A stretch of 64,000 nucleotides of DNA from Flavobacteriales bacterium (GTDB lineage: Bacteria; Bacteroidota; Bacteroidia; Flavobacteriales_F; PHOS-HE28), in assembly GCA_023957375.1 (NCBI GenBank), contig JAMLHB010000001.1:1-64000 (forward strand), written 5' to 3'. Made by a program: the position numbers and the translations under genes. Shown here piece by piece: positions 33,731 to 41,231 of this stretch. Position 1 is the first letter of the stretch; each line of letters opens with the position of its first letter. The notes under the pieces are model-generated. The model was not told the origin of the DNA, searched no databases, and worked only from the letters and a program-made list of their open reading frames with translations.

Positions 33731-34449
33731 GCCTTCCCCTGCTGATCCTGCTGTTCCTGTTCCTGCCCTTGGCTGCCGGGGCGTGGGTGCGCTTCCGTAC
33801 CACCGATCCCATGCAGGTGAAGCTGCTGCTGGCGTTCAGCGGAGCCTTTCTGCTGGGGGTCACCGTGCTGCACATGTTGCCCGAGCTCTATGAACGGGAC
33901 AGCCACGAGGTGGGCCTGTGGGTGCTGGCCGGCTTCATGTTGCAAGTGGTCCTGGAATTCTTCAGCCAGGGCATCGAACATGGCCACGTGCATGCGCACC
34001 AGTCCCACGGTGGCCACGGTGCTGCCCGTGCATTGCCCATGCTCACCCTGCTCAGCCTGTTCATCCACTCCTTCACTGAAGGCATGCCTTTCGCGGATCC
34101 CCGAGTAGGTGGGGATCTGGCATTTGTAACCGGGGTGCTGCTCCACAAACTGCCCATGGCCATTGCCTTGGCGACGGTGCTTCAGCGCTCGGGGGTGGGC
34201 CAGGGACGCTCGTGGGCCACCCTGGCCTTGTTCGCCATGGCGGCACCGCTCGGGATCCTCTTTGGCCACGGGTTCGGCGCCGGTTTTGGGGAAGGTTTTC
34301 TCAACGCGGCTTTGGCCTTGGCCATAGGCATGCTCCTGCACATCAGCACCACCATCATCTTCGAAACCACGCCCGACCACCGGTTCAATGCCAGACGGTT
34401 CATCACCGTGCTCTTGGGTACGGCCCTGGCCATCTTTACCGGGCATTGA
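33727..34449 (+). CDS. ZIP-family divalent metal transporter
   Basis: ZIP permeases move zinc or iron into the cytosol. The 240-residue protein is almost entirely membrane helices and contains the two metal-site helices in the expected order: HSFTEGMPFAD and GVLLHKLPMAIAL, each with the conserved histidine followed by E or P. A histidine-rich cytosolic loop, HGHVHAHQSHGGHG (about residues 84-98), lies before them, as in many zinc carriers. It overlaps the methyltransferase stop by four bases and is followed three bases after its own stop by the next gene, so this is a three-gene operon. The metal specificity is inferred from the histidine-rich loop only. Confidence 0.92.
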   Translation: MSLPLLILLFLFLPLAAGAWVRFRTTDPMQVKLLLAFSGAFLLGVTVLHMLPELYERDSHEVGLWVLAGFMLQVVLEFFSQGIEHGHVHAHQSHGGHGAARALPMLTLLSLFIHSFTEGMPFADPRVGGDLAFVTGVLLHKLPMAIALATVLQRSGVGQGRSWATLALFAMAAPLGILFGHGFGAGFGEGFLNAALALAIGMLLHISTTIIFETTPDHRFNARRFITVLLGTALAIFTGH

Positions 34450-34451
34450 GG

Positions 34452-35387
34452 ATGCGACCGCCGGACGCGGCAGGAAGAACTGCCCGCCACCAGGTCCTGC
34501 CGGCCCTTGCGGTGCTGTTGTGCAGTGCGGCCGCAGCAGGGGGAAGCGGGTTCCCGTGGGTGATGCCGAACGCCTTCCTGATCCCGGGCGCCGCCCTGCT
34601 GGTGATACTGGCTGTTTGGGCCCTGTGGCGCAGGAAGCTCTTGTTGGCCGGTGCAGCTGTGACCTCTGTCTTCATCGCCGTGTGGCCCATTGTGGAGGTT
34701 GGATCGGCGCAAAAGCAGGCTACCAGGGGTGACGCCTTCATCACCGTGGCGCACCTGAACGTGCATGAGGCCAACGAGGCAGCTGCCGCAGTTGCGGCCG
34801 TGGCCAAGGCTACCGGGGCCGATGTGCTCTCGCTCCAAGAAGTGGACGAGCACTGGTACCGGGCCCTGCAGGGTCATTTGGCAAGCGAGCTTCCCTACCA
34901 TTTCCACGCGCCGGCCGAGCGCAATTATGGCATCGCCCTGTTCAGCAAGTACCCGCTGGATCCCGCGGAAGTTCTGGATCTGGCCGGCCTGCCGGCGCTT
35001 CGGACCAAGGTGTCCGTGGAAGGCAAGGCGCTGGTGCTGATCTCCGCACATCTGCGGGCCCCGGAGTCAGCCTCCAAATGGCAGCATCGCAACCGGCAAT
35101 GGGAATTGCTTGCCCAAGCAGTGCGCACGGCCGGGGAACCGGTTTGCTTGGTGGGTGACCTGAACACCGTGCCGTGGGACCCTGCCTTCAAACAGTTCGA
35201 GCGGGCAACCGGCCTGTGGCACGGCACGCATGCATGGCGGCCGACATGGCCGTCGCTCGGGGGTATTTCATGCGTGCCGTTGGATCATGTCCTCACCTCG
35301 GCCGCCTGTGCGGACCGGGAGATCCGGTCGTTCAACATACCTGGTTCGGACCATCGCGGGCTGGTGTTCAAAGTTGTCCTGTATTGA
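34452..35387 (+). CDS. Membrane-anchored endonuclease/exonuclease/phosphatase-family protein
   Basis: The 311-residue protein has two or three N-terminal membrane helices (up to about residue 85) followed by an EEP-superfamily domain. Catalytic-type motifs visible are LQEVDE with the metal-binding glutamate, VGDLNTVPWD with the Asp/Asn pair, and the terminal GSDHRGLV with the Asp-His pair. This layout is that of YafD/DUF-type membrane EEP proteins, which may be phosphodiesterases or nucleases on the periplasmic face; the substrate is unknown. The ATG lies 3 bases after the ZIP transporter stop, giving a tight operon. Confidence 0.88.
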   Translation: MRPPDAAGRTARHQVLPALAVLLCSAAAAGGSGFPWVMPNAFLIPGAALLVILAVWALWRRKLLLAGAAVTSVFIAVWPIVEVGSAQKQATRGDAFITVAHLNVHEANEAAAAVAAVAKATGADVLSLQEVDEHWYRALQGHLASELPYHFHAPAERNYGIALFSKYPLDPAEVLDLAGLPALRTKVSVEGKALVLISAHLRAPESASKWQHRNRQWELLAQAVRTAGEPVCLVGDLNTVPWDPAFKQFERATGLWHGTHAWRPTWPSLGGISCVPLDHVLTSAACADREIRSFNIPGSDHRGLVFKVVLY

Positions 35388-35665
35388 GCGCTGGGGCCGC
35401 TTGCTTTACAGGCCTGCGTTGCCCACTTTTGCGGCCCGTTGCAGGAAGGGGTGGATCGCGTCCGGAAAATTCGGCACTGGCGCGGCAACCAAGTCCCTCC
35501 TGCTTCGTCTTCAAAAACAATGAACGCAGTTGCGGAATTCCGCCCTTGGCCATTCCCTCCATCACGGTTCAACCTCATCGGTCATGCGGTGCCCAGCGCA
35601 ACCGGAGGGAGCAACTCCGGGGTCAGAACTTTCGTTTTAGGTAGTCCATCCAACACCATCATCCC
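35388..35665. other. Spacer without recognised feature
   Basis: A 278-bp gap between the EEP gene and a small membrane-protein gene. I see no gene, strong hairpin or perfect promoter element in it. Confidence 0.6.
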
Positions 35666-35971
35666 ATGCTTACACGAACTCGAACTTTCGTCAGGCTCGG
35701 CCTCCTGTCCATTGTAGGGTTGGCGTTCTACTATGCCCACTTGTTCCTGGGCATGGTTGGGAACGCCTTCATCTTCAAGATGCTGGCCGTGCTTTTCCTG
35801 GTGGCCACCGTGCCATTGCCGATCATCGCTTGGAACAATAAGAAGCTCTTTCCTGCCTTGGCCAAGAGGGCCAACGTGCTGCTGGCCTTTGGAACGCTGG
35901 CCCTTTTGGTGCATCACTTCCTGATGACGTTCATCTTCGTGATGTTCCTGCCAAGCGGCCGCATCTTCTGA
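35666..35971 (+). CDS. Small membrane protein, three helices
   Basis: The 101-residue product has three hydrophobic segments: LGLLSIVGLAFYYAHLFLG, the FKMLAVLFLVATVPLPII region, and LLAFGTLALLVHHFLMTFIF. Basic residues lie between the second and third (NNKKLFPALAKRAN). I recognise no family. It stands alone between convergent units. A perfect 16-bp palindrome, AAGGTGGGCCCACCTT, lies at 36103-36118 downstream and could affect transcription there. The gene is supported by its regular membrane topology and GC-rich third codon positions; no homology can be claimed. Confidence 0.7.
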   Translation: MLTRTRTFVRLGLLSIVGLAFYYAHLFLGMVGNAFIFKMLAVLFLVATVPLPIIAWNNKKLFPALAKRANVLLAFGTLALLVHHFLMTFIFVMFLPSGRIF

Positions 35972-36156
35972 ACCGCAGGAACGATCCAGGGAGTTATTGA
36001 CAGCGGGCAGCTGCAGGGATGATGTTGGCCCGAATGTAACCCTTTGGGAAGACCGGCTGTAGAACAGTGCATGGGAATTTGAAGGTCCCATGCCTGGCTG
36101 CCAAGGTGGGCCCACCTTCACGCTCGGAGCCTGTAAGCTGCGAGGCCAGGACAACC

Positions 36157-36183
36157 GGAACGCGCCCCGTAAGGCGCGTTTCC
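36157..36183 (-). terminator. Probable terminator of the YajQ operon
   Basis: GGAACGCGCC (36157-36166) pairs with GGCGCGTTTCC (36173-36183), with one bulged base, about 20 bases beyond the stop of the oxidoreductase gene on the minus strand. Confidence 0.55.
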
Positions 36184-36204
36184 TTGTTCATGGCTGTCCG
36201 GCTC

Positions 36205-36930
36205 CTAATGCTCGATCACAATGGAATCCGCAGTAGCGCCAAGCTCGGTGAGCAGGGTACTGAGGTTCTGCACGAAGCTGTGCGGGCCACAGATGTAAAA
36301 GTGCTGATCGAAGTTCTGCACCAGGGTGACCAGGATGTTGCGGTCGATGCGCCGTTCGCTGAACCCGATCACGTGTTGCCGGGTGAAGATGTTCAGGAAC
36401 TTCTTGCCAAGCATCCCGCTGAGCTCCTCTCCCAGGATCACGTCCGCAGCCGTTTGGTTCGAGCACACCAGCGTATTGCCCGCCAGCTTGTTCTCTTTGT
36501 GCAGTTCGCGCAGAATGGCGATGAAGGGCGTAATGCCCGAGCCTCCGGCGAAGAAATAGCCTGGGCCTTGGTACTGGATCGCCCCGAAAGGCTCTCCGAT
36601 CAACAGCTCATCGCCTTTGTGGGCAAGGCCCAGCTCGTGCGTAAGGCCCTTGCGGTCGTCGTAGATCTTGATGATCAATTCCAGCGTTCGGGAGCTGGTG
36701 AGCGACGTGAATGAAAACGGCCCTGATCGATCCAGCCATTCGGGCCGGTTCAGCGTGATGCGGGCTGCTTGGCCAGGGCTGAATTTGTATCCTTTCGGCT
36801 TTTCCACCTTGAACCGCTTCACATTGTGTGTGATGAACGCGGTATCCAGGATCTTTACCGGGTGCACCGGCGGTGGCCGGTTCTCCATGTGCAGCGCGGA
36901 CGGCACGCGGGAAGAAATGGGATCATCCAT
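36205..36930 (-). CDS. FAD/NAD(P)-binding oxidoreductase, ferredoxin-reductase-like
   Basis: The 241-residue protein has the two-domain ferredoxin-NADP reductase fold. The FAD domain shows FSPGQAARITLN and the flavin motif SGPFSFTSL, a variant of RxYS. The NAD(P) domain shows FAGGSGITPFIAILREL and the terminal YICGPHSFVQNL. No 2Fe-2S domain is attached, so an external ferredoxin, flavodoxin or globin must be the partner. The start at 36930 lies 20 bases after the yajQ stop, placing it last in a three-gene operon; an internal Met at residue 15 is an alternative start. The physiological substrate is unknown. Confidence 0.88.
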   Translation of the reverse strand: MDDPISSRVPSALHMENRPPPVHPVKILDTAFITHNVKRFKVEKPKGYKFSPGQAARITLNRPEWLDRSGPFSFTSLTSSRTLELIIKIYDDRKGLTHELGLAHKGDELLIGEPFGAIQYQGPGYFFAGGSGITPFIAILRELHKENKLAGNTLVCSNQTAADVILGEELSGMLGKKFLNIFTRQHVIGFSERRIDRNILVTLVQNFDQHFYICGPHSFVQNLSTLLTELGATADSIVIEH

Positions 36931-36950
36931 GGTCGCGTTCCGTTCCGGGG

Positions 36951-37442
36951 TCAGCTCTTCATGTTGTCGAACTGCAGGGGCAGGTCGAAGTCCTCACCGC
37001 GCAAATGGCCCATGACCGACTGCAGGTCGTCGATCTTCTTGCCGGTCACCCGTACCATGTCGTCCATGATCTGGGCCTGCACCTTCAGGCCGGTATCCTT
37101 GATGGACTTCACGATCTTCTTGGCCGTATCCCGATCGATCCCTTGCTTCACCACGATGGTGCGGTACAACAACTTTCCGCTGGGAACCGGCTCAGCGCTC
37201 AAGTCAAAGCTCTTGACGTCCACTTTCTGCTTGGTGCTGCGCTCCAGCAGGATGTTCAGGATAGCGTCCAACTTCAGATGGTCCTCCGTGGACAGCTTTA
37301 CCGCCAGTGTCTTCTTGTCGTATTCCACTTGGCTGTTGGTGCCCCGAAGGTCATAACGGCTTTCCAACTCCCGCTTCACCGTGTTGATGGTGTTGTCCAG
37401 CATCTGTGGATCCACCTTGGACAGAACATCAAAACTGGGCAT
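36951..37442 (-). CDS. yajQ: YajQ-family nucleotide-binding protein (c-di-GMP-binding candidate)
   Basis: YajQ/DUF520 proteins are about 163 residues, exactly the length here, with two RNP-like domains; some members bind cyclic di-GMP and act as transcription cofactors. Family blocks present are MPSFDVLSKVD at the N-terminus, NTINTVKRELESRYDLRG, and IMDDMVRVTGKKIDDLQ near the C-terminus. I chose the ATG at 37442, where the conserved MPSFD begins. A near-consensus promoter element TAAACTTG (minus strand, 37461-37468) lies 18 bases upstream, so yajQ can have its own promoter within the operon. The binding partner is not evident. Confidence 0.93.
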   Translation of the reverse strand: MPSFDVLSKVDPQMLDNTINTVKRELESRYDLRGTNSQVEYDKKTLAVKLSTEDHLKLDAILNILLERSTKQKVDVKSFDLSAEPVPSGKLLYRTIVVKQGIDRDTAKKIVKSIKDTGLKVQAQIMDDMVRVTGKKIDDLQSVMGHLRGEDFDLPLQFDNMKS

Positions 37443-37572
37443 GGCAATGTGCGTGGTTGGCAAGTTTACATGGAACTGGTGGAAGCCCTACGGCCGAACT
37501 GCGCTTTCGCGCAGGTACTGGAGGAATTCAAGGAAGGGAAACAAGCTGGAAGGATACCTGGAGCACCGCCAT

Positions 37573-37734
37573 TCAACCGATCACCTCGGCCTGCGGATAA
37601 CGGGCTTTCCAGAAAGCGAGCTTCTTCAGGTCGGAGATGGTGATAACCGTGCGTTTGTCCAAGCGAACCTTGATCAATTTGATGCCATCCTTTACCGGTT
37701 GGGTAAGGACGAGCTGCTTCTTTTTGCGTGACAT
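37573..37734 (-). CDS. Small basic protein, 53 residues
   Basis: An intact 54-codon frame reads MSRKKKQLVLTQPVKDG at the start, then IKLIKVRLDKRTVITISDL, and ends KARYPQAEVIG before a TGA at 37573. It is rich in lysine and arginine, has an alternating hydrophobic pattern and no low-complexity bias, and so looks like a genuine small protein, perhaps nucleic-acid binding. It sits 130 bases before yajQ on the same strand. I do not recognise a named family. An overlapping 57-codon frame on the opposite strand (37470-37643) is less convincing. Confidence 0.7.
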   Translation of the reverse strand: MSRKKKQLVLTQPVKDGIKLIKVRLDKRTVITISDLKKLAFWKARYPQAEVIG

Positions 37735-37879
37735 GACAAATGCTTTGTTGGGCTTTCACGCAATAACGTGCCAAAGCGGGAAAATGGAAACGCGGTTAGT
37801 GTTTTGTAACAAACTGGCAGGTGGTGGTTCCCCGCTGCGCCAAGATGTCGCTTCATCGGCGGGCACACAGACTCAACGC

Positions 37880-37914
37880 AAATGGGGCCCACCGCTTGGC
37901 GATGGGCCCCATTT
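37880..37914 (-). terminator. Strong hairpin terminator after the PA-domain gene
   Basis: AAATGGGGCCCA (37880-37891) and TGGGCCCCATTT (37903-37914) are perfect 12-bp arms around an 11-base loop, 25 bases beyond the stop codon on the minus strand. Confidence 0.8.
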
Positions 37915-37938
37915 CTGTTGATCGTGACTATCCGTGCC

Positions 37939-39654
37939 TTATTTGGTCAAGGCTACGCGGAAGCTGGAATGGGCACCGCCTTCAAAATCAACCTTGAAGG
38001 TGTACAACCCGGCATCCAGGCTTCCCAGGTCCATCGTGAGGACCTGGTTACCGCCAACGGTCACTTGCCGGTCGGCCACCTTGGCGCCCTTGTTGTCATA
38101 CACCTGCACGGTGGCCTTGCCGCTTTGGCCCATCATGGGGATGCTGATGGAGTTGGCCGTCGGGTTGGGGTACGGGGTGAGCTCCACGCGGTTGACATCC
38201 TGAATGCCTACCTGGTTGTCCTTCATCAGCACACCCATGGACCACGTTCCAACAAGGTCGCTGAACCCGGCATACCAATTCCCGTCATCACCGGCGAACA
38301 AGGTGGAGATGGCATCGGTCTGATTGATGGTTTCATTGTAGTCCACATCTCCGGTGAAGCTCAAGTAGATGTCAGCGTCCACGGTGGAGACACAGAACAG
38401 GTATTTCTGGTTGTCCTGCAAACCGGCCGGCTCGAAGAAGGGGATGTACACCATTTGGCCCGCCTCCGAGGAGTCATTGAAAATGTATTCGCCCTCCACC
38501 AGCAACTGGAGCTGTTGGAAGCTCCCCGTGTTGAACGAAATGGTGCTGAACCCATCCACTTCGTCATTCCATGCGTAGGTGCTCGCTTTGAGCAGGGTCC
38601 CGGAAATGTTGGCAGAAGCACTCCGAAAGGCAGCTGCGTACATGCCCTCGGCCATCAACCGGCTCGCGTTGGCATCCTTGAAGTAAGAGCAGGCCTGGAA
38701 ACCGCCCGTGCCGCTGCGGTAGTAGGTGGACCCATACGAGGGAAGTCCAGCGCTGTTCAGCGGTGAATAGGAGAGTAGCGAATCGAACGACAGGGTGGTG
38801 GAGTATGAGTTGTCGATGTCGAAACTTTCCTCCTGGTCGGATTGGGTGCTGTAGGTGAACTCGTACCGCCCGGTGTATCCGTTCTGGCTAAAGTCTGGCA
38901 GGGCAATGTAGATGCTGTCACCGGAACTGAGGCTGGCTTGGGGCGTGGAGGTTTCATCGTAAACCGTGCTGCCGTTGTGCGTCACCGTGGCCTTCAGCGT
39001 AACGTTGGCCTGTGCATCGTTGCCATTGTTGTACACCCAGCCGCCCAGTTGGGTGCTGAACTCACCCGAGGTGGTGGACACCTGTGCCGGGCGCGCTGCC
39101 TGGGTGGGGATCACCGTGGCTTCGGTCTTCATCGCCAAGTTGTTGGCGAACATGCCGGCGATGGTGCCGATCATCATCTCCACGTTGCCGGCCACTACCT
39201 GGTCGTGCAGGTCTGCGCCGTCACCTTGGGAGATCATCACCACGGGTATGGTGATCTGCGGCCCATCAGCCCCGGCCCCCATTCCAACCGGAGCTCCGTT
39301 GTTGTTGATGATCACCACGCCGATGGCACCGGCATTTTGGGCGTTCATGGCCTTCTGGCTGAAATTGCATGCACCTCGGTAGATCATGGCGATCTTGCCG
39401 GCTACTTCCGCACCGTTCACCAAGGCCTCACATCCCAGGCTGTCTGCCGTCGAGCTATTGTCGCGCCCAATCACCGTGAACGCTTGGATCCGGTTCAAGG
39501 GGTCGTTCATGTCCGGGGTTGCACCCCAGTCATCCGCGATCGTGAAGTTCAATGGTCCGGCCAGGTCCGCTGGCTGTAACACCATGGTGGATACCTGTGC
39601 TTGGGCCCACAGGGAGGCCAACGCAACTGCGCTTGCAAGTAGTGTTCGTTTCAT
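37939..39654 (-). CDS. Secreted protein with PA domain and T9SS sorting domain
   Basis: The 571-residue protein has a signal peptide (MKRTLLASAVALASLWAQAQ). A protease-associated domain lies at about residues 73-120 (block GKIAMIYRGACNFSQKA, followed by NAGAIGVVIINN). A large beta-rich middle part follows, and the last 80 residues carry the T9SS type A signature PYPNPTANSISIP and the terminal LYTFKVDF block. No peptidase domain is visible although PA domains often accompany proteases. It should be exported and anchored or released by the T9SS. A TACCTTCG element on the minus strand (39702-39709) lies 47 bases upstream and may be the promoter; a strong hairpin terminates the gene. Confidence 0.9.
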   Translation of the reverse strand: MKRTLLASAVALASLWAQAQVSTMVLQPADLAGPLNFTIADDWGATPDMNDPLNRIQAFTVIGRDNSSTADSLGCEALVNGAEVAGKIAMIYRGACNFSQKAMNAQNAGAIGVVIINNNGAPVGMGAGADGPQITIPVVMISQGDGADLHDQVVAGNVEMMIGTIAGMFANNLAMKTEATVIPTQAARPAQVSTTSGEFSTQLGGWVYNNGNDAQANVTLKATVTHNGSTVYDETSTPQASLSSGDSIYIALPDFSQNGYTGRYEFTYSTQSDQEESFDIDNSYSTTLSFDSLLSYSPLNSAGLPSYGSTYYRSGTGGFQACSYFKDANASRLMAEGMYAAAFRSASANISGTLLKASTYAWNDEVDGFSTISFNTGSFQQLQLLVEGEYIFNDSSEAGQMVYIPFFEPAGLQDNQKYLFCVSTVDADIYLSFTGDVDYNETINQTDAISTLFAGDDGNWYAGFSDLVGTWSMGVLMKDNQVGIQDVNRVELTPYPNPTANSISIPMMGQSGKATVQVYDNKGAKVADRQVTVGGNQVLTMDLGSLDAGLYTFKVDFEGGAHSSFRVALTK

Positions 39655-39753
39655 GTGGTTGGGTGAAATTTGGGTTGTGTTCAGTGTTTTTTAACCAGCC
39701 ACGAAGGTACGGATTTTCTGCGGGCATTGGTAACCATGTTCAAACCGGAATGA

Positions 39754-40512
39754 TCAGGTCCAACCGTTCAAACGGTAGTAGGCCATGGCCGCGTATTCGC
39801 GCAAGCAGGTGATTTCCAGCTTCAAGTAGTTCCAAAAGTTGTAGCGCAAGCCGGTGCTGGAAGACAGGTCGGGCAAGTAGCCGCGGCCACCGATGCCAAG
39901 GTGGTCGTAGGCCAGGTTGCTGAACAGGGCATGGTCAAAGGCGGGAGCCCCAGCAACTTGCGAAAAGCCCAGTTTGCGGAAGGTGAGCAAACTGCGGTAC
40001 ATGTTCTCCGGGGCGGTCACGAGCGCCATCCGGCGATTTTTCATTCCGGGCATCGCTTGTGCCAGGTCTACGGCTTGTTCGCGGGTGTTGCGCCCGTGGA
40101 GCACCCAGGTGATGCGCGCCGACGGCACGCCCTTCAAGCCCAGTTCGTGCACCATGGCCTTGGCCAAGGCCGTATCCTGAGGCAGCAGCAGCACCACGCT
40201 GGCAGACGTGCTTTCCCGCGCCAATTGCGCCGCCACGTGGCACCGCATCAGTTCGGGCCCGCTGGGCATCCCGCTGCCGCCCAAAACGACAATGGCGTCC
40301 TGCGGGCCGCTGCACAGGCCACCGGCCGTGCCCAGCCAACGGTGCGCGTCGAACGGCACGCGGGTGAAGGCCAGTAGCAGCATCAGGAATGCCGCAACAC
40401 CCACGAACATGCACAGGTGGCGCAGTGCCCGTGCCAAGGCCGCAGCCCATCCCAAGAGGCGACGGACCTCCGGGGGGCGTGGCGCATGGGCCTGCATCAA
40501 GGGCATGGCCAA
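39754..40512 (-). CDS. YdcF/ElyC-like DUF218 membrane protein
   Basis: The 252-residue protein has one N-terminal membrane helix (FVGVAAFLMLLLAFTRV) followed by a DUF218 domain. Family features are DAIVVLGGSGM at the start of the domain, the charged HGRNTREQAVDLAQ block, and the MALVTAPENMYRSLLTFRKLGF segment corresponding to the S/T-x-x-x-H-x-x-R region; the usual histidine is replaced here by asparagine or tyrosine. Relatives such as ElyC and SanA affect envelope integrity. It begins 17 bases after the stop of the repeat lipoprotein gene on the same strand, so they are probably co-transcribed. A start at the second Met (40506) is possible. Confidence 0.82.
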   Translation of the reverse strand: MAMPLMQAHAPRPPEVRRLLGWAAALARALRHLCMFVGVAAFLMLLLAFTRVPFDAHRWLGTAGGLCSGPQDAIVVLGGSGMPSGPELMRCHVAAQLARESTSASVVLLLPQDTALAKAMVHELGLKGVPSARITWVLHGRNTREQAVDLAQAMPGMKNRRMALVTAPENMYRSLLTFRKLGFSQVAGAPAFDHALFSNLAYDHLGIGGRGYLPDLSSSTGLRYNFWNYLKLEITCLREYAAMAYYRLNGWT

Positions 40513-40529
40513 GGATGGATGGGGAGCGG

Positions 40530-40946
40530 CTACCCTGGCAATGGACTGCCTACGGGTACGGCACAGTCATGTCCTGGTTCGCCATGCGGCGGGTTCAGCT
40601 TGCCCGAGGCATTGGTGGATACGGGGGCTGACGCAGGCACAACGGCAGTACCGGCCTGTGGCGTGATCGTGGTCACCGGGTCCGGGGCGGGCGACCCGTC
40701 CAAGGGGGCACCAACTGGAATTTCACAGCGATGGCCCGGCTCGCCGTGCGGTGGATTGAGATTGGCGGTGGCCGGTGCAGGAGCAACTGCTTCGGGAGCC
40801 GGTACCGGTGCCGAAAGGACCTGGGGTGCAGATCCCACGGGTTGGTCCAAGGCGGGTGCTTGGGCCGGACCGCCTCCTGTTGAGCAGGAAGCCAAAGCCA
40901 ATGCGGAACAAAGGGCCAAGGAAGACCAGGCGAAAGGGTTCATCAT
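40530..40946 (-). CDS. Proline-rich lipoprotein with two LNPPHGEPGH repeats
   Basis: The 138-residue product starts MMNPFAWSSLALCSALA with the lipobox ALASC and is then proline- and alanine-rich. Two copies of a short motif stand out: LNPPHGEPGHRCEIPVGAPL and LNPPHGEPGHDCAVPVGSPL, the second at the very C-terminus. Each contains an invariant His-Gly-Glu-Pro-Gly-His and one cysteine, which suggests metal or haem binding or disulphide formation (inference). I recall similar motif-bearing short lipoproteins in other Bacteroidota but no assigned function. It is upstream of the YdcF-like gene. I chose the Met pair at 40946 because it directly precedes the signal peptide. Confidence 0.8.
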   Translation of the reverse strand: MMNPFAWSSLALCSALALASCSTGGGPAQAPALDQPVGSAPQVLSAPVPAPEAVAPAPATANLNPPHGEPGHRCEIPVGAPLDGSPAPDPVTTITPQAGTAVVPASAPVSTNASGKLNPPHGEPGHDCAVPVGSPLPG

Positions 40947-41021
40947 GTGCGGTGCTTGAAGTGGTGTGGGCAACGATCTGAATGCGGGGCAAGATAATGA
41001 GGGCCACGGCGCCAGGCATCG

Positions 41022-41029
41022 TTACTTTG
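41022..41029 (+). promoter_or_regulatory. -7-like element TTACTTTG four bases before an ATG
   Basis: Seven of eight bases match TANNTTTG. The ATG at 41034 follows after only four bases, which predicts a leaderless transcript. Confidence 0.5.
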
Positions 41030-41033
41030 CCCC

Positions 41034-41231
41034 ATGGGCAGGAAACGACGGGCGCAACAGGGCGAAGCACAAGGAGAGGTACCGCAGATCACTGCGGATG
41101 GCAAACCTTATGAAGTGCCTGCCGAAGGTTCGCTGAGCTTGCTCGCTTTGGGGCATGTGGGCTTGATGGCTTGGCGCGAAGCCCGGCGCCGGAAGGCCGG
41201 CCCGCGAACCCACACGCCGCGAAGCCGATGA
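41034..41231 (+). CDS. Small protein translationally coupled to the phosphatase-sulfotransferase fusion
   Basis: The 65-residue product begins MGRKRRAQQGEAQGEVPQ and has a central VPAEGSLSLLALGHVGLMAW segment that may be a short membrane or amphipathic helix, followed by a basic tail. I do not recognise the family. Its reality is supported by a promoter-like TTACTTTG immediately upstream and by the four-base ATGA overlap with the 881-residue gene that follows, an arrangement also used by other clear operons in this window. It may be an accessory subunit of the fusion enzyme (inference). Confidence 0.72.
   Translation: MGRKRRAQQGEAQGEVPQITADGKPYEVPAEGSLSLLALGHVGLMAWREARRRKAGPRTHTPRSR

Noticed and set aside
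37470..37643. 57-codon plus-strand frame beginning MELVEALRPN
   Set aside because: It overlaps the more convincing 53-residue gene on the other strand and turns Arg/Ser-rich after about 35 residues.
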